Origin: Prochilodus magdalenae
Lineage: Eukaryota; Chordata; Actinopteri; Characiformes; Prochilodontidae
Direction of reading: 5' to 3'
NCBI GenBank assembly: GCA_024036415.1
Contig: JAMWET010000739.1
Span: 1-64,000 of the forward strand
DNA length: 64,000 bases
Shown here: piece by piece, positions 10,830 through 21,660 of the stretch
Numbering within the stretch: the first letter of the stretch is position 1
Layout of the letters: the number at the start of each line of letters is the position of its first letter
Translations under genes and position numbers: made by a program
The notes under the pieces: model-generated
Seen by the model: only the letters and a program-made list of their open reading frames with translations
The model's database searches: none
Told to the model about the DNA's origin: nothing

Positions 10830-12751
10830 TTAATTCTCGTGGGATCGACTCCTTAAACTGTTGCCACTACTTTGCCTCATTATGGCCACTGCTTGCAAGA
10901 AAGCCCGTCTGAAATGATTTAGTGACAAAGACCTAACAAGCAAAGTGCTCTAAAAGGCGTCTCCCCCATTGGTCCTGGTCAAATGATTGGCCTTTTTCTT
11001 GACGTAGACTTGTTAATAAAAGGACGTCACTTCCCCTGCTCAGCGTAAACGATACGCAGGCCACACTTTCATTACAACTCACGAGTGAGCTGCAACGCGC
11101 ACTCAAGTTTGCCTTCTCTCAAGTGAAGAATCGGTAACCCCCGAGATCTGAGAAGTCAAAGTCTGCCCAGTGTGTGACGTAGACCCTCGTATCAGCCCAT
11201 TTGCTTGAGTTCACTCTAACGGACAACACACACGTAACGATGGGTTTGAATAAGCCGAGTCGACTTTGGCTCATGGTACGTATGTTTTGCGTGACTAGTT
11301 GATGTGTTGAAGCGAACGAGAGTGGCTCAGGTTTGCCAAGGCAAGTGACCTCCATCACACGTTTGAGCAAGCAAAAGCAAATCAGGTAATAGGTGATATT
11401 TATCTAAATTTAAAATAGATCACACTCAGGAGGGCCAAGAGGCCCTGAAAGACGAGAACAGCCCCGAGAAACCTGATCAGATCAGTCACTTCTGAACTGG
11501 GGTGACGGAGGAGTGTAGAATGAAAGCACAAGGGCATCACGACTGAGAATGGCCTTAATTTGCAATGGTAATGAAATACAAACACAGAAGTAGGTCTAAC
11601 TCGCCTGTAAAGATGGGATACAAGACCCCTCTCGGCGTCCAAAGCCTCCCCAGCTCCAGACCATATAGGGCGGGGGTCTACCTGTCATGCTGCACCACCC
11701 CTCCCGTTCATTAGTTTAAATAGCTATATCTGTCTACTTTAGTAGGTACACCATCAAACATCAGGTCTGAATCAGCCTGAAGGGAAATCATGCTTTTGAC
11801 TGAAGTGACCAACTCATGAGCTGGACATTAATGTTCAGAGATAAGGTCTGCTAGGCTCCGGGTTAAAGGGCTATTTTTATTAGCTGTCATGGTTAGTAAA
11901 GTTACGTGTAGTCTGACGGTCTGAAGTCACGGCGCACAAAACTTCCTCGCCGTCTCCCCTGCGCCCCGTCTTCTTTCAGCGCCCCTGATCATAAAAACCT
12001 TTCCCTGGGCTGAAAATAGACCAGCAAGGCTGGAAGATGAGGAGTTAACATGCTATATTTCTATTAAACTGTATCATTTAATATGAGGGTCGCTGGGGCT
12101 CCACGTGGAGGGTCCAGCTGATGTCTTGGTGCTAAAAAAAGAACCAGAGCTTTCGACGGACAGCAAAGACGATATCACGGGACGCACAAAAACAGTAACA
12201 CACGTTTTACACACGAAAACAAATAAAAAGGAATTATAGTCGAAGTACCAAAGAACTGAGTCACCCAAAAGCAGACGGGAGTTAATGGCCCCGTGCGCGT
12301 GCGGAGCTGTGTGTGACAGACAAAGCGAACATGCGGAGGGCCACACACACACGAGCCCCTGTGTGTCGTAGCACCTTTTATATATGTACATATATATATA
12401 GATATGTATATGTGCACGCATATGTATATATGTATATATGTATGTGTGTGTCTGTGTGTGCGTGCGCGCGTGCGTGTGCGCGCAGAGAGAGGGACGTTGT
12501 TCGTGGCTCATAACTCGCTGTCTCGCTGAAGTTGCTGGTTTCAGTCACTTCTTTTTTCTGTCTGAACATCTACCCAACCACAGTGTGTTTTCTGGATGTT
12601 CATTCATTCATGATTTCGACCATGTTGTTTTGTGTGTGTGCTTAAGGTTCTCATTCATGCTTTTGGTGATCTTGCTCAGAAGCCTTCTTCTTCTGTTTAC
12701 CCAGGTGTATCTAAATCCGTATGCTTTGTTTTGTTTTGGGTTTTTTTTCAG
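10830..12751. other. Non-coding DNA with scattered CRE-like sites
   Basis: A GACGTCAC site lies at about 11023-11030 and several CpG-containing patches occur to 12000. Positions 12376-12480 hold alternating TATATG/TGTGTG/CGCGTG DNA. No protein or RNA gene is recognised. Confidence 0.45.
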
Positions 12752-12874
12752 TGTAAGCTGGACAGACACCTTGCAAAGTTTCAACACTGCCATGGAATGA
12801 TGCAGCCAGATCTTCGCAGGCCATTCAGCTTCCTCGCTCATGCTCCCCCATCTGCATCATTTACACCAACCTCT
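12752..12874 (+). other. Candidate internal exon of an unknown transcript
   Basis: A strong acceptor (T-rich tract ending TTTTTTTTCAG at 12751) and a strong donor (TCT then GTAAGT at 12875-12880) bracket 123 bases. That is exactly 41 codons, open throughout when read from its first base (starting CKLDRHLAKF and ending SFTPTS). I do not recognise the peptide, and it does not resemble the neighbours known from other vertebrates. It may be a non-coding exon of the mir-129-2 host RNA, a lineage-specific exon, or chance. Confidence 0.3.
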
Positions 12875-12880
12875 GTAAGT

Positions 12881-13469
12881 TTTCCTACTTTACAAAGATA
12901 CCGTGTGTTTGTTTGGGTTTCTTGCAAGTACCATTAACCCATCTTTTCATTCTGCTGCTGCATTTAGTACTTGTGTAATGGCATTTGCACTAAGCACATG
13001 CGTCCTTACAGCCCCAGCGCTAAATCTTTCTGGAGGCCTGACAGTTAGCTTGACAAGCTTACTTGGTTAACATTTAAACACAATCTTCATAGAATGAGGA
13101 TGGAGGTTTACCTAGAGCCACATTGTAAAGAACTTTGCATGGCACTGATGGCATATGGCTGGGTGTGGTACATAAAGCTAAATCCTGGTAATTAATTTTC
13201 ACTATCTGTGAGCTTTCTGTAGTGTTGATGAGTTGGAAGAGCCGGTGTGGTTTGGGGGTGAACAGGGTTAAATGCGGTGATATTTTTGGTAGATGATGAG
13301 CTAATGTGGACTTACACCATTGTGACGGTGAAAGAGAGAGAGCGAGGGCTTGAGCTGCATTTTCTCCTAAATGTTTTTAGACTGTTTAGTTTATTCATTT
13401 AAAACATTCTACATGTGCCCAGATACACACATGCACTCACGCACACTTGCAGACAGAGGTACGCACTTG

Positions 13470-13471
<2 letters not shown>
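12881..13471. other. Non-coding DNA, nothing recognised
   Basis: Unique sequence with no convincing gene signal. Confidence 0.5.
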
Positions 13472-13526
<55 letters not shown>

Positions 13527-13640
13527 TTTCTCTCTTTCTCTTTGTCTCTTTTTCTATCTCTTATATTCATACACACACACACACACACACACATACACAC
13601 ACACTGTCACACACAGACACAGACACACACACACACACAC
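13472..13640 (+). repeat. Compound (AC)n microsatellite
   Basis: A perfect AC run at 13472-13524 is followed by a TCTCTT-type spacer and then AC/ACAG runs to 13640. Confidence 0.95.
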
Positions 13641-13750
13641 AAAGCATGTAAAGCTGTGACGTGACTGTGTCGTAGTGTCTGTCTGGGCTGGAGGCCTTGA
13701 CTTTTACAAACTAATTATAGCATGTAAAGCAATTTCTAATTTTGTTTAGG

Positions 13751-14147
13751 TACAGCACAGTGAAAAAGTCAGAGACCATCCTCTATTTATTTAGTTTCCC
13801 CTCAAAACAAAGATGAAGTGCCAGATATTCAGTTTTTCAGGAGTTATTTCTGATGAGATTACATACAAGGTAATCAGAATGGGGAAGTCAAAGGAGAGTA
13901 AGTTTCTATAATGTAAAAAATTAAATACAAAGGTGATGTGAAAGATGACAACATGGCAGCCCAACAAGACATTGTAGACCATCACGACAGTCAGCACAAA
14001 AATAATATAATATTAACATGTTGAGACTTTTGTGTAGTTTTGTGTTTTCTCCTTTTTACCGAGTCTGAAACCTAAATTACTTAAAGGCCACTTTGACTGG
14101 AAATTAAATTAAGGAAGGGTGGTCTCTGACTTTTGCTCGGTATAGTA
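13751..14147. mobile_element. Tc1/mariner-type MITE with about 32-bp TIRs
   Basis: The left end (13751-13782) and the reverse complement of the right end (14116-14147) share AAAAGTCAGAGACCA and differ at a few sites. Both ends begin with TA, the target of Tc1/mariner insertion. The body of about 330 bases is AT-rich and has no transposase frame, so this is a non-autonomous copy mobilised in trans. Confidence 0.85.
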
Positions 14148-14149
14148 TA

Positions 14150-15300
14150 TTTTAGAGCAGCATTTATTATACACCAAATACCACTGAAAGGCTTTACAGT
14201 CCTGGTGAAGTCAAGGCTCTAATCTGTCGACCTGCTTCTGTGGTGTGTGTGTGTGTGTGAGTAACAATATGATGTATCATATTGTGTCAATGCACATACA
14301 CACAAACACACACATCTTTATTTTTCATTTTTATTTTTTCAGGTATTTCAGTTTTTTTTTGTAGTGGTATGGCTCTCTGCTTCATTCAGTCATGCCGATT
14401 TCTGCTTAAGTTTAACAGTCTATGATTTTAACTAAAATGATAACACTGCAGCTACAAGAATATTTTTGATGTTTATCCATAAACCAGTCCATGGTGGAAG
14501 TCACAGCAGCCTTAGAATCGAAGCATTGACCAGGCACTTGAGGAGTTCATTAAGACTAAGCTTATTGTGATTTTGTGCTGATAAAGCCATCTAGATTTGT
14601 ACAAACCCACAAAATGGTCTACCATCCCTTCATGAATCAGTTTAACCATACATTTCAACTTACAGCTAGGAGAATACTGTGGGGAACCAAGAACCCAGTT
14701 GAGGTGTGGTCATGTGTGCTGTATCCTAGACTTATTATTCTTGTTAGTCAGTCAAACTTTCAGTCTGTATCTCCCCCAGTACTGATCCGAGCAGTGATGA
14801 GGGTTGAGCTCTTTGACCTTATGGCTATGGCTCCACTGCCTTAGTTTAGGCTTGCAGGTGGCACAAAGGAATCATTAGAGACTTACTGCACCATGATGTA
14901 ATGAGTTTGGTTTATAACTTTTTTATAACTTCTACTCTGAGTTTTCACTTACTGAGTCTTTGTCTTCCTTTACCGAGTCACTATGTAAGTGACCGCACAA
15001 CATCGCCTGCCAGACATGTCAGCATCCAATCCGTGACTCTGTTTGGGGTTAATATAAAGGCGCTGCTTAAGTATGTTTATTTCTTCCCTAATTTTCCTGC
15101 AACCCATTTTTATTTTCATTTAGATGGACAGACTCGGAAGCCTGGGGAGCCTGTTTTCTGCTTCTGTCTCTACATAATGGTATGGTAGCCTTCAAAACAT
15201 TAACGCTTCTTCACAAACATTCTGGGATTTAATTTTACTTGACTGACTTGGGAGAAGTATTCAACATTCTAAATACAGGCATTTACAAGTGTGCCTTGTT
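14150..15300. other. Non-coding DNA, nothing recognised
   Basis: AT-rich DNA with a short (GT)8 run at about 14243-14258. Open frames of 89-95 codons carry no recognisable domain. Confidence 0.5.
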
Positions 15301-15309
15301 TCTATATAT

Positions 15310-15680
15310 ACATTGTTTATTTTATTTTTTATTTATACCTTCATACACTGACAAGTGTATCTTATCTATTTTCTTCATACATTGACTGTAACTAGGACGG
15401 TTGAAGCTTTACTGCCTAATCACTGTTTGTTCTATTTATTTTACTTTGCTTTATTTTTTAATTCTTCATTTTTACATTCATACACATTACATTCATCAAC
15501 ACAGACAAGCACAAAGGACACTTCATTATCTGTCTTAGATAATAAGTCAAATTTCCAGTTTATGACTGAACAGATTCGCTGTTTATTATGTTTATTTTGT
15601 TTTGCTATTTATTTAATTCCTTATTTATACATTAATACATTGGCTGGAGCAAAGCACCGTTCATCGCTGACAATGGACAC
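15310..15680. repeat. Three degenerate direct repeats
   Basis: The motif TGTTTATT... TATTT... TTCATACA recurs starting near 15315, 15426 and 15581. Each copy is followed by related text (acgg/ccgtt, then cctaatc). Spacing is about 110-155 bases. It looks like an old tandem duplication of an AT-rich unit of unknown class. Confidence 0.45.
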
Positions 15681-18600
15681 TCCCTAATCTGATCAAGAGT
15701 TACATTACGGACGTTTTTCCTAGAGCAGATGATGGGTTGAAGTGAATGAGAATTGTTGAGACTCTTCTTTAAGGAACTTTCATGTTGATTTGTCTCCTCT
15801 GTGAACAGTTATCGCTCTATACAGCAAGCTGGCCCTTTATAAACAAGACTGATGAGCAGATTTACTGTAAGATGGCAGATTGTTCTGTATAGAAGTTTGA
15901 GCATATGACTCAGGGAAGGTGTGAGGGATGAGTCAGAATCAGGCGGGGTTCAGAGAGGGAGGGGGTCCTCTGCTACCTGTGAGGGGGTCCTATGACGTTA
16001 CTGAATGGAGTGAACCAGATTCAGACGATCCATGCGCTTACAGTATTAATGATCGTTTCACTGATGGACTTAAATACAAGCACCATAAAAAAGTTTTTTC
16101 AGGCTACTGCGTATGCAGCACTAAAGTGTTTGTTCGCCCATCATACTTCCTTCCTTATCACACTCATCCGCCATGCCGGCTGTGTTTGTGTCCCTACTTC
16201 TACTCTTATTGAGGTCATTTGGGAAAAACAGTCAAGCTTTACTGCTAATGAATAAATAGAACTAACTTTTGAACATGAAAGAGATGTATTTCTATGAGGC
16301 TGCATTTAAAAAATCAGTCACAAGCCTATTTAATATCCGATAATAATCTATATTGTATATTAGATATATTATAGATTACACTATGATATAACCTAATTAT
16401 ATCAAGGACTCAAAGCATGATGCACACAAATGTTAATTATTATCCATTTGTGGTATATACAGACTTCCGTCATCCATACACATTAAAAGTAATACAGCCA
16501 TACTTACATCTTTACCCTGAGAAATGTTTGCCTTACCATACAATAAAACAATCTTTACACTTTTTACTACTTTTACTGTTTAACCCCTAAAAATCCGAGC
16601 TTTATTGTATCCTAAGAATTACTACTCAGAAACTGTAATAACTGTTGTGTAAACTTTATTCTTAGTTAATATAAGTGTGTGATAGAAGTCAGAAGAAAAT
16701 AAAGGTTATGATGAATAAAATACCCATACTGTATCACAATCACAATAATCAGACAGTCCATGCAGAGTGGCACGTGCAGCCATGCAGAGAGCGATACTGC
16801 CGCGCGTGCAAGAGATCTTTTGAGAAAAGCTACTAACTGTAGAAGTTCATATAATCATGAGACAATTTTAATGCTGTAATATGTAGTGGGAAAATCAGTT
16901 TGAAATTCCAGACATAAGGCTGGAGAGGCTGGTTGAAGCTGAAAGTCCCTAAGTTAAAGTCTGGTTTTACAGAAAGCCTACCTGAGAGATGTGCTGTGAT
17001 GGGTGGATATGCATTTATTAATGAGTGTTCTTTACCTTTGAATTGTAGGATATTTGTGAGTGAGAAGAGGTCCAGACCAGAGCAGGATGGGCGCGGTACC
17101 GTGTTTCTGCAGAGAGGAGAGAGAAAGGGAGGGAGGAAACGGGCGTGTACTGAGATCCAGAATAAAATGGATGACTCAGTTATCACAGTTAGGTATCACC
17201 TGCCGCCCGTTTAGCTCAGAGCAAACAAAGAGGGAAAAATAACAGGGCTTTAAAATGCAAAACTCAGTGTGGTTTTAGTTGGCCCGCCCCGTCTTACATT
17301 CACTGCCAATTTACCACAGCTCAATGTAAAGCCAATTCAAATGTCAGTACATTTTCTTTTTCTTTGTCTTTACAGCATAAAGCAATGTTTAATTATAGAT
17401 CAATTTTCACATATTTAAAAAAATGAATTTATTTATCTTCTACATTCCATCAGAATAATCCTTACAATACAAATCAGCCATACTGGCATGTTTCTCATGC
17501 TCCTAAAATAGTCAACACAATTTTCTGTATATTATTTTATGTAGATTTAGTTTTTAGAACTCCTCTTTTTTATTTGGGAGATTCTGAATAGAGTGATACT
17601 AACAAAACTCTACAGAGAAAGAGCTTACCTCAGGTTAAATGATGAAACACCTCAGATTAGTCGAAATAATGATGGAAAATATTTTAGATTTTCTTATGTC
17701 AATTATTTTATACTCTAATAAGGCAGAGTAAACATTCTACAGCTTTAACCATTGATCTGTGTCATTTGAGTTTTAGTACATGTAGCAAGGGTTTAATCAT
17801 ACATTTCAGAAAGTGGAAAATATGTGACAACATATATAAAATTTTGTTTATAAGTTTGTCTTAAAAACAGATCAAGTAGATGTACGTGTGTACGTGTGTA
17901 GAGAAAAGGAGGCTGTGTTGTGGAGGGTGGTATAAATAGAGGCTGTTAAGAAGTAGCAGTCTGTCCATGTAGAAACCAGGAGAGAGAGAAGCAAAACATC
18001 AACATTAGTTAGTTTATATTTTATTATAATTCTTGAAATGAGACTATACTAAGTATCACACCAAAATGAAAATGTTGATGTGTTTATGTAAAATACATTT
18101 TATATACCAGAGCAAGGCCTCAGAATAACCCTTTTTGGCTCCACATGGTTAGCTTTCAGTAAATACCTTTTTTAAAATGTAATGATCTATCACATAGAGT
18201 AAAGCTTCTATATCAGTTACAGACCTTTTCTTAGAACTGTACGTCTGTCCAATAACTATCTATTTCATTTAAGATTATTTTAAGAACTGTTATATTCAAG
18301 CTTGCCAGTCGAGATGACTCTTATACCTAAACACGGAGTCTTGTATTTAGAGATTATTATCAAAGACAATTCTGAGAAAATAAAGTCTTTAAGAACAGTT
18401 TAATGCCACAGAAGAACAACTTTTGGTTCCCTAAAGAATCTTTCTAATGGTATCTTTTGTAAACCTTGCTTCTCCTCAACCTCAACATAATGTAAATAGT
18501 CCACATTGATTTTCTAGACTTTAACATTGATTTATCTAAGATTTATTTAATAAATTTGTTTACTCTCAAGACCGCACCAACTATACTAAAATAACATAGT

Positions 18601-19012
18601 ATACAAAATGGATTTACTTGTATATTAAATGGGTTTTAGGAAAAAGTCTGTGCATGCGCCTACAGGTTTTGTTGCCTTAAACCTGAAATAAGTACAAGTG
18701 AATATAAACATAAACATAAAAATAAATATATATAAATAATGTACATTTAAAGACATTACAAAAAGCCTGACTACATTCTAACCATTACAATCCCTGTCAT
18801 GTTAGGTGAGTCAACTTTAATTATTTAGAGGCAGAATTTCACTGTAGGAGCATAAAACAACATAGAAGTACTCTGGCTATATTCTGTGCTGTTATAAAGA
18901 GACAGAAAGACAGACCGTCATGAGCAGCCATTTGAGTGTGCATTCATGTGCCAGTTTAATTGTGTGTCTGTGGGGGGCTGGATAGAGACATAAGAATGCA
19001 TGCCTATATACA
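15681..19012. other. AT-rich intergenic DNA, nothing recognised
   Basis: Long AT-rich stretch. Positions 16330-16410 are TA-rich and partly self-complementary. No coding exon, RNA gene or classifiable repeat is seen. Confidence 0.5.
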
Positions 19013-19036
19013 AGTGTGTGTGTGTGTGTTGGTGTG

Positions 19037-19074
<38 letters not shown>
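19013..19074 (+). repeat. (TG)n microsatellite
   Basis: TG run of about 60 bases with two interruptions. Confidence 0.95.
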
Positions 19075-19078
<4 letters not shown>

Positions 19079-19472
19079 GGGGTGGGTGTTAGTGTAGAAG
19101 TAGAAGGTGAAAACAGAAATTAGAGTGGCCATTACATTCTGGATGCAGAAGGTTTTGTAAGTTTAATACATTTAAAACTTGTATTCCCAGCAGCACATAC
19201 TCCAAGCTGTACGTACATTGCTGACAGTAATAAGCAGTTTAATAAGTTTTAATACGTTTTCTAAGTTTTAAACAATTTTTCTAACCTCCTATTTTTTTAT
19301 GTAGGTGAGTATTAAAGATAATACAGCACTGATATTCCTTGTATGTGTAAAGCACATTCCAACAATGCATATCATGAAAAAAACTAAAATAAAATAGATT
19401 TTATAAGTGCATTTTAATGTGTATTTAATTTAAAAACTTTTATATATGTTTGAGACTACAAGTCTAAACTTG

Positions 19473-19474
<2 letters not shown>

Positions 19475-19524
<50 letters not shown>

Positions 19525-19526
19525 CA
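19475..19526 (+). repeat. Compound (TG)n(AG)n microsatellite
   Basis: A TG run switches at about 19504 to an AG run. A second, imperfect AG stretch lies near 20170-20205. Confidence 0.95.
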
Positions 19527-21063
19527 AAGGAGACAGAGTTACACATAGCAAGTCTGTTTATACCTTTGTATGCATATTTATAGGGATGTGTGCGTGTCTG
19601 ACTGGCTGTCCATCTCTTTCTTCCTCAGTATGTCTGTTTTTTGGACAGACGAATGTCGTTTTTTACATCAGCCATTTTAAACAACATTCCAACTGAGAGT
19701 TATTTTTTAATAATTAGTTCTGGTCATAACTCTTTGTGAAGTGAGGAAGGGTAAGAATGTGTCTGACCACTGTGCGTTCTTCTTGAAATGCACAAGAGGC
19801 CAAAGTAGAACAGCCAAATGTGGCAGATGTACGGTGCAGAGAGCAGAGCCTTCCCATTGTGTAAGTTTGAAGAATTATGTGAGATTATGGCACGGTTTAT
19901 ATGAGAATTATTACCTGTGAAACTACTACTTGTAAAACATTCCATCCATATATTATTGATTTAAAGTGTTAAGGGCAAAATTATTTACAGATGTGAATGT
20001 GACAAATATGTATTGTGTAACAGACCCAGTTTAAATTCAGGGTACTGATGACACAAATGGAGGGAATTAAATTTAACTGTAAATTCACAGTTCCTTAATG
20101 TGAAACTACATATTAGTGATTATTATAAACATAACACACACTGCTTGACCTCTCTAGGTCTGTGTGCATGAGGGAGAGGGAGAGTGAGAGAGACAGAGAG
20201 AGACGTACACATGTGTTGTATGTTAAAACCTGGTTTGTGTGTGTGTCTGTGTGTGTAAATGTGTGTGCGAGTGTTCATGTGTATTTTGTAAGTGTGTCTT
20301 TTGGTCCTCGCTGCTTATCACTAACAGCATGTGACGCAGCACACTTTCAAGGGGAATGCATGCCTAAGACAGGCAGACAACAGACTTTCTCAGCAGATTC
20401 CAAATATACAAACAATATAATTTCATCACTTAATCAGGACAGAATACCGAGTTACTATAAATCTTGTTTTTCAATTTCCTTTCTTTTCCTCCTGAAGCTC
20501 ACTGGGGTTGGTGAAAGTAACGGTGCCTTTGTTCTAACTTGTCTCCCTGCGTTCAGTTCATCAGAGCTGGACAGTCCATCAAAAAAGTTCTCAAATTGGA
20601 TCATATTTTACGCCAAAGTGTTTTTCAGGCTGGGGCTTCTACTGTACAAGTGCAGTTTCATTACAATGCAATGCACGTCTTTTCAGTTCAAAATGGATAA
20701 AAACAGTTTAACATTCTTTCAGTGCAGTTTTACTCAGACAGAAAGAAGCTAGTATAGGGAGATGTACTGAATATGTAGGAGGCTAATTGCACTCTTCATT
20801 TTGTGTGAAATGTTACTCTGAGTGAGCCTCAGAGTAGCCCACCTCAAGGTCCTCTGCTCTGATCGTGGCCTTGACAGCATGAACGTGGCTGTTAAAATGT
20901 AAAATCTAAATCTACGAGTGTGAGGAGAAATTAGGGTTTTTATATAGCTGTGTGATGTCATTTCCTGTAATACTCATATTCTTTTATTCATGTTGTTTGA
21001 AGGCTATAAGTACGTGTGTGTGGAGGGGTGAGTGGTGGAAGTTTCTGTGTGGTGGACGTATCT
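19527..21063. other. Non-coding DNA, nothing recognised
   Basis: A 196-codon open frame at 20162-20752 starts in an AG/TG repeat and continues through sequence without family resemblance or repeat-free coding character. I do not support it as a gene. Confidence 0.45.
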
Positions 21064-21076
21064 GTGTGTGTATATA

Positions 21077-21121
<45 letters not shown>
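21064..21121 (+). repeat. (TG)n microsatellite
   Basis: TG run broken by a TATATTT interruption near 21071. Confidence 0.95.
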
Positions 21122-21127
<6 letters not shown>

Positions 21128-21532
21128 ATATATATGTTCATTCCTTTATAATCATTCATGTGTGCAAAGAACATCCGATATATTTCTGTTTTTTCTCTTT
21201 GAATAAACTCATAAATCTCCTGGTGTTAAGTTTTTACATTACCCAGCAGATACACCTTTCTAGCTCTGAGTGCAGATCTGCTGTGTCTCTCTGCTCTGCT
21301 GCATGAAAGCTCATCTATACGCATGAGCAGACACTACATAAAAATGACACAGCTGTATGTCTGTATGAACATTGTAATAAGAGCTGGACACTGCGTATGG
21401 TCATGTTAAAAGGCTAGATTATGTAAGTTAGTTAAAATTGTGTTTAGTTAGGAATGCGGCTGTAATGAAACTGAGGCTGGTAAATCTCCTATTTTGCTGA
21501 TCTGATCTATTCATGGTTTCACAGGCAAACCC

Positions 21533-21660
21533 GTGCACAAGAAGTTGGATACCTCAAGGTGCACAAGAAGTTGGATACCTCAAGGTGCACAAGAAGTTGG
21601 ATATCTCAAGGTGCACAAGAAGTTGGATATTTAAAGGTGCACAAGAAGTTGGATACCCCT
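21533..21660 (+). repeat. Minisatellite, 26-bp unit, about 5 copies
   Basis: The unit begins GTGCACAAGAAGTTGG and ends in CTCAAG. Copies start at 21533, 21559, 21585, 21611 and 21637. The first two are identical. The third and fourth differ at one and three sites (C to T and C to A changes), and the last is partial. The low divergence implies recent tandem expansion. Confidence 0.95.

Noticed and set aside
10800..10860. Possible tRNA-like element (palindrome followed by GGGATCGACTCC)
   Set aside because: The T-arm-like text does not pair properly and no acceptor stem or anticodon arm could be built.
12074..12513. His/Tyr/Ile-rich 145-codon frame on the - strand
   Set aside because: Largely a translation of TATATG/TGTGCG alternating repeats.
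20162..20752. 196-codon frame on the + strand
   Set aside because: Begins in an AG/TG repeat, lacks any family resemblance, and the composition matches non-coding neighbours.
21533..21660. CRISPR-like array
   Set aside because: The units are contiguous with no spacers and lie in vertebrate DNA, so this is a minisatellite.
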